Origin: Cherax quadricarinatus
Lineage: Eukaryota > Arthropoda > Malacostraca > Decapoda > Parastacidae
Direction of reading: 5' to 3'
Length of the DNA: 64,000 nt
Assembly (NCBI RefSeq): GCF_038502225.1
Contig: NW_027196440.1
Coordinates: forward strand, 27,150 to 91,149
The translations under genes were made by a program, and so were the position numbers. Of the stretch, positions 20,883 through 30,318 are shown in pieces (position 1 is the stretch's first letter; each line of letters opens with the position of its first letter). The notes beneath the pieces were generated by a model. It was not told where the DNA came from, ran no database searches, and was given only the letters and a program-made list of their open reading frames with translations.

Positions 20883-22121
20883 TTATCGGACTGGTGGTAT
20901 TGTTGGTACTGGGGGGGATTTTTTTTCCGGCATTAGTATCTGTATCTGTTGGTTTGGAGTGGAGGCCATCGACTGTGGTTCCACTCCAGGAATGACTGGA
21001 TTTGGTGTACGATTTCTGCCATTTCCTGCCAGTTTTTTTTTCCTTCCTGGCACTAAAAAACCTCTCCCTCTTGAGTGGCTGTGGCTACCCAGGTTTTCCC
21101 ATGGCCTGGATGTTTTGTATCTTTTTGTCCCCTTTAGATGGTATGCCTGGCAATTTAAGTTATAGCACAGTCTTTCCTGTACTGAAGAGGTACACATTTC
21201 AGGGTGAAAAAGCTTACAGGAAGGGAGTTTGCATTTTCCTGTTGTCATATGGGCACAGCATTTTCTAGGGTGGTCATAGTTGCATGTCCCGTCTGTTTTT
21301 CCAGATTTCCCATGTCTGCAGATACCAAGTGCATAGTATGTGCACAGGCTTGGTTTCCGTTTGCCTTGGGTTTTTGTGACTGTATTCCCTGTTGGTGAAT
21401 GTTTCCCTGTCTTATTCCTATCCTCCCTAGCACCAACAATGGAGCTTCTACCAGTTGTTTTTGGTAATATATCCTCACTATTGCTAGTGGAGTCTTCTTG
21501 TTTGCTATTTCCTGTGGTATTTCTAGTTTGCAATATTGGTTTTATCTTATCTTTGACTACACTTGTTTCCCCACTACGGCTCCTGTCCCCTATGAGGTCA
21601 TTTATATGTATTCCTTCCTGCGTATAATTCCCGACTACCTGGACAAAATCTCCAGCTTCACCATTACTGTCTCCCAGGACAGCACCTCCAGCTTCACCAT
21701 TACTGTCTCCCAGGACAGCACCTCCAGCTTCACCATTACTGTCTCCCAGGACAGCGCTATCAGCCCCACATTTACTGACTACCAGGACATCACCTCCAGC
21801 CTTACAGTTTCTGACTACATGGCCAGTATCAAGGGCAGTGCCATTCAGCCCAGACTTTTTATGTTCCCATCTGTTGTAGAAAGCTTCCAAGTTTTCTATG
21901 AAAGCAGCTTTGATGTTATCCTCTTTTAATACCATTGTGATTTTAGTCCACAGATTTATCTCATTTGGGCATACCCAAAAACACTTCCCTGTTTTAATAC
22001 TGCTTGTAGCTAGTTCTTGGATATCTGCACAAGGGGCGTGACACCAATTTCCACAAAAATGACAATTTATCCATGTGGAAGCCTGTTTGTTTGATTGACT
22101 GCAGACTACACAGAGCTTCAT
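20883..22121 (-). CDS. LINE-P ORF1: PHD finger plus three CCCH zinc fingers
   Basis: Intact 412-residue ORF. Residues 4-51 form a PHD-type finger (C4, C7, C20, C23, H28, C31, C47 and C51 visible, with WVC before the last ligand). About 120-155 holds a 12-residue repeat (GDSNGEAGGAVL) in three units. About 258-335 has three tandem CCCH fingers: CTYYALGIC to CNYDH, CAHMTTGKCKLPSCKLFH (C-X7-C-X4-C-X3-H) and CTSSVQERLCYNLNCQAYH (C-X8-C-X4-C-X3-H). A basic SRGRGFLVPGRKKK tract follows. PHD-containing ORF1 proteins are known in CR1-group LINEs; ORF1 proteins generally bind element RNA, and I infer that role for the CCCH array. The stop abuts the ORF2 start. Confidence 0.88.
   Translation of the reverse strand: MKLCVVCSQSNKQASTWINCHFCGNWCHAPCADIQELATSSIKTGKCFWVCPNEINLWTKITMVLKEDNIKAAFIENLEAFYNRWEHKKSGLNGTALDTGHVVRNCKAGGDVLVVSKCGADSAVLGDSNGEAGGAVLGDSNGEAGGAVLGDSNGEAGDFVQVVGNYTQEGIHINDLIGDRSRSGETSVVKDKIKPILQTRNTTGNSKQEDSTSNSEDILPKTTGRSSIVGAREDRNKTGKHSPTGNTVTKTQGKRKPSLCTYYALGICRHGKSGKTDGTCNYDHPRKCCAHMTTGKCKLPSCKLFHPEMCTSSVQERLCYNLNCQAYHLKGTKRYKTSRPWENLGSHSHSRGRGFLVPGRKKKLAGNGRNRTPNPVIPGVEPQSMASTPNQQIQILMPEKKSPPVPTIPPVR
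21656..21763 (-). repeat. 36-bp coding minisatellite in LINE-P ORF1 (3 units)
   Basis: Three head-to-tail copies of the unit beginning CTCCAGCTTCACCATTACTG on the plus strand. The unit is 36 bp, so it adds 12 residues per copy without changing frame. Copy 3 of the LINE has six units at the same place. Confidence 0.95.
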
Positions 22122-22816
22122 AATGATTTGAATGGTTGATTTACTGTAATTCTACTAGCAATCTCTTGAATACTCTAGTAATAACCTCCTTAAATGAAGC
22201 TCTAGCTATTTGTATTTCTATTTCTAACTGTACTTGTATATTGGACAGCTTACCGTGTACGTTCCTGATTTATATTTATTGTTTGTGTTTGATTAGGGCG
22301 CCTACAACCCCATCCATTTACAGTCTGCTTTATTGTCCAACGAATCCGTTTGTAACCAGTCAAGGGTTCGGACCATCAAGGGTTCGGACCAGTCGAGGGT
22401 TCGGACCAGTCTGATCTGATCAGTGGGTTACTTATTTAAAACACACTGGTCGGTGATTTGGGCTAACACATGAAGGATCTACTTGAAATTATCTACCCGA
22501 GTAATATGTGATTTGATTGATACAAAAGTATAACTTGCGTGTTGAAGAACCGGTGATTGCTGGCAGCTCCTACAATGACGAACGGTCAAGCCTCAACCCT
22601 TGTTTATCAATCGCTGTATCTAGCTTTTCTAGTTTTTTTTCGTCTCCACCACAGTAAATGCTATATTATCACTATAGTTGACTGGTGGAAATTTTGGAGG
22701 AGGGACACTTTTTCTGTAGTAATAATTGCTTCTCGTTGTGTATATTGCAACCGCTGGTAACTACAGGTTATATGAAATTCACAGTATACGTCTGGTATTT
22801 CAAGAAAAAAGAAACT
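22122..22816 (-). promoter_or_regulatory. LINE-P 5' UTR (copy 1)
   Basis: About 695 bp upstream of ORF1, shared with copy 3. It contains three near repeats of AAGGGTTCGGACC at about 22360-22410, followed by TCTGATCTGATCAGTGG. In LINEs this region usually carries an internal promoter; that role is inference here. Confidence 0.65.
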
Positions 22817-24323
22817 TATTTCTTATATAATTAGCTAATTTGACACCTACATAAATGGCTGTTAATTCCAACTGAGGCAAGGTACATGATTTAATTGGAG
22901 ACACTTTAGCCTTAAACATAACAAGAGAAATAACACTATTACATTGAAGGTAAGCAACTGCTCCATATGCCAATTTTGAAGCATCACAAAAAATGTGGAG
23001 TATATTTTTCCCATTTGGATTGGCCACCTGGCATGGGAACTCCAACATTTGAATTTTTTCATAATCACCAATTAATTCATCCCACCTGTTAATGAATTCC
23101 TCAGGTAGAATTTCATCCCAAGTACATTTAAGTTTCCATGCTTTCTGTATTAATAATTTCCCTCTTATAGTAAGGGGTGACACTAAACCTAGTGGATCAA
23201 AACATTTGGAAACTTCAGCAAGCAAAACTCTCTTAGTTAATTTATTGGGCATACTGTAATTATTAGGTTTTAACATTAACAAATCTCTCTCATTATCCCA
23301 AGTTAAACCCAATACATTACTACATTTTGGCACTTCATCTCCAGGAACATCTTTACTTATTTTGTCCTTTAATTTGGATGAATTACTATTCCATTCCCTC
23401 AGAAGCATATTTGCACTTTGCATTATTTTATTAGCCTCTCCGTAAGTCATTAACAGTTCCTCTTCAGTTGACGTCACACCCAGGAAATTGTCCACATAAA
23501 ATTGTTTGCTCATTACCTTACTCAATGGACTTCCCATACGTTTAAGGTGTGCATTTATCATCGCTTGAAGTAGGAACGGACTGGATGTAGCACCAAATAA
23601 TACGCTCCTAAAGTGAAAGGTTTTCAGAGGGCTAAGTGGGTCACTAGGATTCTCAGGCCATAAGAAGCGGGTACAATCCCGGTCAGCCTCTTGTAAACCC
23701 ACTCTTAGGAAAGCTTTACTTATGTCAGCCATAAAGGCATAATGCTTCACTCTGAAATTTAATAAGACATCTCCTAATTTTTCCGTCTACGACGGACCTG
23801 TCATCAAACAGTCATTTAAACTAGGTACATTTTTGTTACTCCTGGCACTACAATTAAACACAATTCTCAGAGGAGTGGTCTTAGAATCCTTCTTCACTCC
23901 GTGATGTGGCAAATAGTGACCATAAATTTTGGCTTGCTCAGGAGGTACCTCTTCTATAAATTTATTAATTAACTGCTCAGCAATTATATCATTATAGGCA
24001 GTTAACAATTCTGGTGTCTTACTCAGTTCGCGGAGCTGAGCCTTTAATTGTCCATATGCCATTCTGTGATTAGTGGGCAATTCTGGATGGTTCAGTCTCC
24101 ACGCAAGTCGTACCCAGTATTGTCCAGATTCAAATTTTACATCTTTCAGGTACTGCTCCTGAGTAAAAGAATCGTCTGGACTTTCTTCATTTACATTTAT
24201 TCCAATGCTGTCTAATTCCCACAATTTATGTACTGGCTCAACACCATCCTCTATGGAAGAATTATACTGGGGCACAATTTCATGAGTAAGACACACAGTT
24301 ATGGTATTTGTAGTTTCCTCTAG
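22817..24323 (-). pseudogene. pol: Pao reverse transcriptase and start of RNase H (copy A)
   Basis: Continues the gag-protease frame after a TGA at 24324-24326 and is broken once more by a TAG at 23787-23789. Landmarks: LPHHGVKKDSKTTPLRIVFN, then MADISKAFLRVGL (first catalytic Asp), FHFRSVLFGATSSPFLLQ, and KQFYVDNFLG, where YVDN stands at the YVDD position. The RNase H start is HIFCDASKLAYGAVAYL. It ends at NYIRNK, where LINE-P begins. Both stops are single-base events, so the copy is lightly damaged. Confidence 0.88.
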
Positions 24324-26306
24324 TCAGGAATTATTATTACGAGGAATCCTACCATACATTACATGGCCTCTTGCAGTCTTCAAAAGGGTGACACCACATT
24401 TCTTTACCATACCCTTTACAAAGGGGGCATAATAGTCACTACCTATCAAAATATTTATTGGGCCTACAGAATCATCACTTACCCCAGAAGGTGCTAAATT
24501 TACATTATGTGAAAGTCTTTCTGTAGCTTTACTAAGCCCTACTGTAGATATTTTCTCTGGAAGTCTATCTACAATTACTGCATTAACAGGTTTATTCTCA
24601 TTGCCCAACCTGACATTTACATAAACAGTGTCATACAATTGAGCCCTTTTATCCGAGAGAAAACCAGATAATTTTAAAGTTGTGGGATCTCCCATCTGTA
24701 CTTTCATACCATCAAGACAATTACGTTTTATGAAAGTACGCTGGGATCCCTGGTCCAATAATGCAGTTACATTTTTTGATTTATGCCTTTTATCATCAAT
24801 TTTTACCTGTAACACAGGTAAGGCTACTTCAGCAAAACCATCATTATTAACATTAGCAGCAATTTTTACATTAGCCACTGTTTTGTCAGGATTGTCAACA
24901 TTATCATTATTATCAACATTATCATATAGACCTTGACACATGACTATATGGTGACTTCCTTTGTGACATTGATAACAGAAGTTTAATTTGGCATAACAAT
25001 CCTTTACATTGTGATTACCTAAACATCTGATACATCTGTCAAGTTCCTCCAATCTTTCAACTTTATCATTCCATGAATTGTATGCATTGCAATTCTTAGA
25101 TAAATGAGTACCCTTGCAGAAAAGACAATCTCTCTTTTCTCTGACTGGTTTCTTATTAACTGGGCTACTCTTAGGAGGGTACTTATTCTTCTTACCTAGT
25201 GGAGAATCATTATTTCCGATTCTTGCTACTTGATATGCACCTATCCAACTCTTTTTAGGAAATGAATTTTGATTAACAACATTGGGATAATTTTTCCCTT
25301 TGTGAAACTTGACAGATACCTCAGAGTTATCATGTGTTGCATCTTTAAAATGAGTTAGTTGGCTGGTCTGCAACTGAACAATTAATTCTTGTAGACCTAG
25401 TCTTATTTCCTCCAGACCAAAATAACCCTTGTGATATTTATTCGAGAGCCATTCAAGTGTTTTACAGCTTAATTTATTCTGTACCATGGCACTCAGTAAC
25501 CAGTCTGATTCCTTCAGATTATATTTATTACTTAAAGTTTTGAGAGTGCTCTCCAGTTTAACTCTAAACTGTTGTAAACCTTTGTAAGTGTGATCTGGAA
25601 ATTTTAAATTAACAATAATATTCACTAGATCCAACCTACTTTGTTCTATATTACCAAAAGTGACTTTCAACAAGTCAACTGCTTCCTTGTAAGAGTCATC
25701 TACATTGGGAAAGGCTTGTATGAGTATGTGAGCATCTCCTCTTACCTGTCCTTTGAGGTAAAATAATTTAGTTACACAGGCTAGGTCACTCCTATCATGC
25801 ACAGCTGCTTTAAAAATTGACCAAAATTCCTCCCAATTTTCTCCAGGATTAAACACAGGCAAACACAATTCTGGGAGTTTTGGCAAAGACATATTATTTG
25901 TTGGAGCAGACTGATTAACTGCCTGGTTTACACATTTTAATTTATTCAAGGCCTGACTTTTACAAGAAAGAATCTTTTCCTCTAATTCATAATACTGATT
26001 ATTCATGAGATCTATTTCAGTCTCATCTACACAATTTACTAATAAATCTCCTTCATATTTGTTGTAATATAATTTGTATGAATCATATCTATTCCCTAAA
26101 GCATCTAAATACAATTTTAAATCATCAGTATTCAGAGTTTCTTGATTCATTAATTCCAAGCACTTATTATATGCTTTGGTTACATGAACTTTTCTAGCCT
26201 GTAGTGATGCTTTCTTTACTCTATATTCCATATGTTTGTCTTCTATATTAATTTCCTCATTTTCAGCCATGATGCAGTGTATTAAATTCAACTTTATTAA
26301 TAACAC
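24324..26306 (-). CDS. gag: Pao Gag-protease (copy A)
   Basis: 660-residue open stretch. The likely start is MAENEEINIEDKHMEYRVKK, about 13 residues after the first Met. A coiled N-terminus (to about 140) is followed by a DUF1759-type capsid region (LPELCLPVFNPGENWEEFWS), three knuckles CLFCKGTHLSKNC, CIRCLGNHNVKDC and CYQCHKGSHHIVMC (about 418-475), and a retropepsin (DUF1758-like) with ALLDQGSQRTFI, where DQG replaces DT/SG, then INILIGSDYY. It ends at a TGA followed in the same frame by RT, so the TGA is either a mutation or a readthrough stop. Copy B is a near-identical gag with extra stops. Confidence 0.9.
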   Translation of the reverse strand: MLLIKLNLIHCIMAENEEINIEDKHMEYRVKKASLQARKVHVTKAYNKCLELMNQETLNTDDLKLYLDALGNRYDSYKLYYNKYEGDLLVNCVDETEIDLMNNQYYELEEKILSCKSQALNKLKCVNQAVNQSAPTNNMSLPKLPELCLPVFNPGENWEEFWSIFKAAVHDRSDLACVTKLFYLKGQVRGDAHILIQAFPNVDDSYKEAVDLLKVTFGNIEQSRLDLVNIIVNLKFPDHTYKGLQQFRVKLESTLKTLSNKYNLKESDWLLSAMVQNKLSCKTLEWLSNKYHKGYFGLEEIRLGLQELIVQLQTSQLTHFKDATHDNSEVSVKFHKGKNYPNVVNQNSFPKKSWIGAYQVARIGNNDSPLGKKNKYPPKSSPVNKKPVREKRDCLFCKGTHLSKNCNAYNSWNDKVERLEELDRCIRCLGNHNVKDCYAKLNFCYQCHKGSHHIVMCQGLYDNVDNNDNVDNPDKTVANVKIAANVNNDGFAEVALPVLQVKIDDKRHKSKNVTALLDQGSQRTFIKRNCLDGMKVQMGDPTTLKLSGFLSDKRAQLYDTVYVNVRLGNENKPVNAVIVDRLPEKISTVGLSKATERLSHNVNLAPSGVSDDSVGPINILIGSDYYAPFVKGMVKKCGVTLLKTARGHVMYGRIPRNNNS

Positions 26307-27624
26307 TGATTACAACTTACAACACTGATACAACTTACCTTTGAATAAATCCCAGCTACTTGAGCTCAGCAATTACATGTATAATATAAATTTTAAATGT
26401 ACATTAATACAAACTTGGCTCATCAAAATTAATATTATACAAATTAATAAATCCTTGTCAGAATTTGGCATAGCAAAATTAATATACACATTAATAATTA
26501 GCTACACATGGCTTATCAATTACACATACACTGATATAAATCTTGGCCAAAATTGGCTTATCAAATTAATATTATACAAATATAAATCCTTGCCAGAATT
26601 TGGCATAGCAAAATTAATATTATACACAATATAATCTTCATCCACACTTGTCTTATCAATTACACATACATTGATATAAATCTTGGCCAGAATTGTCTTA
26701 TTAAATTAGTATTATACAAATTAATATAAACTTAGCCAGACTTGACCTTAGCTTATCAAAATTAATATTGTAATTATTATAATCCACTACACATTAAGTA
26801 AATTTGTGAACTTAACATCCACCTCCTTCTGTCATTTCACATATAATTATTAAGTAATTAACTAATTAATGACTTCACTAATTACCTCCAGTTCAAGAAG
26901 GACCAACGGGCATTTTAAATGTGGAAAATTGCATTTATCTGAATGTAACTAATTATGTACATAACAGTAAATGATAACAAAGATAATTATTATTTATCAG
27001 AGTTACATAGACAAGTAGGAATTTGGGACACCTAGGTCGCAAAAATGTCCCCCTTCAATACCTACCACTGTCATATTCACAAGTTGCTCTGGACCTATTA
27101 ATTAAATGAAATATACATACACCAGGAATACTGGTAAATATATAAATTTGTGGACTGTATATTAAAAATAATAAATGGTTATATATATACACAATTACAT
27201 AACAGAAGGAAAATATATCTTAATATCACTCACCAATTTGACTGGAGATTAATGTGTATCATACTCAGAAAACCTCACTCTAACTAAATCTATGAAAATA
27301 ATGCTGGCCAGAATTACACACAAATCTAGAGAGCTTATCTGAGGTTCCTGGAGAGGTCTTGTCCAGTCGCCTGATATCTCAAGGTATGCAGGAATGCATA
27401 TCCACCAATTTCGCCTCCTATTTGAGGTGTCAGCACAATTTTAACCTCTAGAGCACGAAAAATTCTTCCCCATTCACCAACGTTTCTAATACAAATTCAA
27501 AAACCAAGATGGCGAGTGTCTCTTCTTTTTTTCGATAACATACTTCTTTTAAAAATACAATATAGGGCATCTATTTACCTATAAATTACCGTATTTCTGG
27601 AAAATATATACAGTATTTTCCACA
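26307..27624 (-). repeat. Leader and 5' LTR of Pao copy A
   Basis: Reverse complement of 15225-16528 at high identity, including the leader tandem repeats (26360-26760), the pyrimidine- and AT-rich spacer and the LTR ending at 27624. It lies directly against LINE-J, which begins at about 27625. Confidence 0.87.
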
Positions 27625-29284
27625 GATTTAAACAAATATAGGGCAATATCAAACTTACCATTGCTATCCATTGCTATTCATTTATAACGGCACAAAACAT
27701 ACTCAACCCCTGCCAATTTGGATTCAGGAAAAATAAAAGCACTAATGATGCAATCATAAAAATGCTAGATCTGCTTTACACAGCATTGGAAAATAAGGAA
27801 TATCCACTAGGAATTTTTATTGACCTAAGAAAAGCTTTTGACACAGTAGACCACGGCATACTACTCCACAAACTTGACAATTATGGAATAAGAGGCCATG
27901 CGCCTGCATATTTCAAATCTTACCTTACTAATAGGCATCAGTATGTCACCATTAAAGACACAGCATCAACAACACGGCCACTCGATACTGGAGTTCCGCA
28001 GGGAAGTGTCCTTGGTCCCCTGCTCTTCCTCACATACATCAATGATCTTCCAAACGTATCCCAACACCTGAAACCCATTCTCTTTGCTGACAACACGACT
28101 TATGTCATCTCTCACCCTAATATTGCCACCCTCAACACCATTGTTAATGAGGAGCTGATCAAAATATCGACTTGGATGACAGCCAATAAACTTACGCTTA
28201 ACACTGACAAAACCTACTATATTATGTTTGGTAGCAGAGCAGGAGTTGTGCAAATTAACATTAAGATTGACAACACTCAATTACCAGACATAACGAGGGC
28301 AAATTCCTAGGCCTATACCTTGACAACAACCTGAATTTCAGCACCCATATCCAACACAACCAAAAAAGTATCCAAAACGGTAGGGATACTCTCCAAGATA
28401 CCATACTACATGCCGCAAAATGCCCTTCTCACACTATACCACTCACTTATTTATCCATACCTCACCTATGCTATTTGTGCTTGGGGATCAACTGCAGCAA
28501 CACACCTAAAGCCAATAATAACCCAACAAAAAGCCGCAGTAAGAATAATCACTAAATCCCATCCCTGGCAACACACCCCCCCACTCTTCATAGATCTAAA
28601 CTTACTCTCTGTTCAGTACATCCACACTTACTAATGTGCAATCTACATCTACAGGACCTTAAATTCCAATATTAACCTTGACCTAAAATGCTTTCTTGAT
28701 GTGACAGAACCCACAGGCATAACACCAGACACAAACATCTCTATGACATTCCCCGTGTCTGACTAAACCTTTACAAAAATTCAATGTATGTCAAAGGCCC
28801 TAAAATCTGGAACACCCTACCTGAAAATTCCAAAACTGCAGACACATTCATCACCTTCAAAACTACCATTAGAAAACATCTTATCTCCCTGATACACCCG
28901 GTCAACTAACAAAATGAATACCGCCTGGTGGTTCACACTTACACTCACTCACCCATTTGTCCATAAACAGAAATATTAATCTCAATCTTAAAATAATGAA
29001 TCCAAACTAGTCATAAGTTGGCCTGTGATACTCCAATACTGAAACTATGTACTATGCCAAAACAAAAACATTCACATTGCTAAACTCACAAACTAGTATA
29101 CAGTCACTTGGCCATAATACCAACTTACCTCATAATTTGTAATATTTTAAAATTAAGAATTAAACTAAGTCTGCCAGAAATGCCTAACTATTCTAGGTGT
29201 TCTAGTGGTACACTCTGTAATTATTTTACTACATGTAAACCACACAATAACGAAATTCTGTATACTCAGCATTGTAATCCTTAT
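27625..29284 (+). mobile_element. LINE-J (L2/Jockey-like LINE), 5'-truncated
   Basis: Plus-strand LINE from the RT finger region (YRAISNLPLLS in decayed form, then QFGFRKNKSTNDAI) to a long 3' UTR ending CATTGTAATCCTTAT at 29284. The terminal piece AGAGAATAAACTTTGAATTTG lies beyond a solo LTR at 30290-30318. Its 5' edge meets the Pao LTR exactly. Confidence 0.85.
27762..28905 (+). pseudogene. LINE-J reverse transcriptase
   Basis: 182-residue open stretch 27762-28310 followed by a shifted C-terminal part (28315-28905, including 28410-28634). Motifs: IFIDLRKAFDTVDHGILLHK, GVPQGSVLGPLLFLTYINDL, and the catalytic box ILFADNTTYV, where FADD has become FADN. The C-terminal part reads LLTLYHSLIYPYLTYAICAW, then QQKAAVRIITKS and later KGPKIWNTLP. 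A second 3' fragment of a related LINE lies at 45.1-46.0 kb. The Asp loss and frameshifts show a dead copy. Confidence 0.83.
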
Positions 29285-30284
29285 TGTGAGGGAAAAGTTC
29301 AATAGATAGGAGTAGTGAGGGAGTATATAGTAACAATAGTTTCATTGCCGGCTACTTGTTAAGGTAGGGTAAGTCCAGCTCCCACTACTCCCCCTCTTTT
29401 CCCCCTCCCCGAAAGTGATAGTTTGATTGCCGGCTGCTTGTTAAGGTAGAGTCTAGCTCCCGCTATCCCTTCCCCTCCCTCTTTCCCCCCCCCCCCCCGA
29501 AAGGTGATGTGTGGGGCTCCGGTCAAACAGTAAATCACTCGACTCACAGCTCCCAACACTACTGTAAGTACACGCCTGATCATATTTTAGTGGACTTATT
29601 GGTTGAAAGCTTCACTTTTGACCAATAATTAACTTAGTCCTTTCAGTCTTGATAGGTTAAATGTTTTAATAATCACCACATCTTTTAGGTATTGTACTTA
29701 TCATGGAGAGTGATTTCTTAAGCAGTGGGTAATCTGTCTCTCTTTGCAGCTTGAAATGACAGAGAGGGTCACCTGCCAATCAACGAGTAGAATTGAAGGA
29801 GACGGACTAACGTTCTGAGACGTCCCAAATTCTGATCCACTTACCTGTTTGTGTATGCAAGTAGCAGGATATAACCCCTCATCATTGCAGTGGAAAAAAC
29901 CTGCTTTCCTGTCATCTGGACGGATTATTCATGGCAATACTCTGTGAAGAACGAGCTGGTGGTGGTCACCAACACCTGCTACCCTCCCCCCCCACATCAG
30001 CAATGGCTACGATTTCAACAACACAGTGTCACCAACACCCCATTACCAAGATATACCTACATTAGCGTTGAGTTCAAATGTAATTTTTTTTCATTTCATT
30101 TTTCATTTTTCTTTCAATTAAGATACCCATCCATGTTTGATTGTTTTACATTTTTCATTTCTAAATAATAAAGTGTTTATCATTGTCTGTTATTATTTCT
30201 TTTTCTATTCATTAATTTTCCTGAGGAGGAGCCAGCCTTGGTAATACTGTCTGAAGTTGTTACAGGGCTGAGTAAGCCTTCACA
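29285..30284 (+). mobile_element. Solo LTR, 1000 bp, with 5-bp target duplication
   Basis: Starts TGTGAGGG and ends CCTTCACA (TGTGA/TCACA inverted ends), flanked by CTTAT at 29280-29284 and 30285-30289. Removing it rejoins the LINE-J tail exactly as seen uninterrupted at 8262-8290 (CCTTATAGAGAATAAACTTTGA). AATAATAAAGTG near 30165 fits a polyadenylation signal on the plus strand. It contains a tandem duplication of about 85 bp at 29337-29506. No internal region is present, as expected after LTR-LTR recombination. Family not identified. Confidence 0.88.
29337..29506 (+). repeat. Tandem duplication inside the solo LTR
   Basis: Two diverged units of about 85 bp, each with ATTGCCGGCT.CTTGTTAAGGTAG, then CAGCTCCC or TAGCTCCC, and a C-rich end followed by CGAAAG.TGA. 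Confidence 0.85.
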
Positions 30285-30289
30285 CTTAT

Positions 30290-30318
30290 AGAGAATAAAC
30301 TTTGAATTTGAATTTGTA
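30290..30318 (+). mobile_element. Terminal piece of LINE-J tail
   Basis: AGAGAATAAACTTTGAATTTGAATTTG: the end of LINE-J displaced by the solo LTR, showing an (ATTTGA)n-type terminal repeat. Confidence 0.85.

Larger units (their letters stand above)
17909..22816 (-). mobile_element. LINE-P copy 1, full length (about 4.9 kb)
   Basis: CR1-group LINE on the minus strand with 5' UTR, ORF1 (PHD and CCCH zinc fingers), ORF2 (endonuclease and RT) and a short tandem 3' tail (TACCTGGAGTTTACCTGG on the plus strand). The 5' terminus (AGTTTCTTTTTTCTTG on the minus strand) coincides with that of copy 3 at 59532, which shows both are full length. Flanked by Pao copy B on one side and inverted Pao copy A on the other. 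Confidence 0.9.
22817..27624 (-). mobile_element. BEL/Pao LTR retrotransposon, copy A (5' two thirds)
   Basis: Minus-strand element with its 5' LTR outer edge at 27624 (CCACA on the plus strand, TGTGG on the minus), leader, gag-protease and RT up to early RNase H, ending at 22817 against the 5' end of LINE-P copy 1. Integrase and the 3' LTR are absent. Its reading frame continues through gag and RT with only two in-frame stops. Confidence 0.9.

Noticed and set aside
21498..21929. Ser/Thr-rich ORF with repeated SSFTITVSQDST (also 58112-58597)
   Set aside because: Antisense of the LINE-P ORF1 12-residue repeat; the sense frame carries recognisable PHD and CCCH domains.
29890..30168. Last exon of a host gene (splice-acceptor-like CTCTCTTTGCAG at about 29738, AATAAAG near 30170)
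   Set aside because: The whole stretch lies inside a 1000-bp segment with TGTGA/TCACA ends and a 5-bp target duplication, so the signals are better explained as LTR transcription signals.
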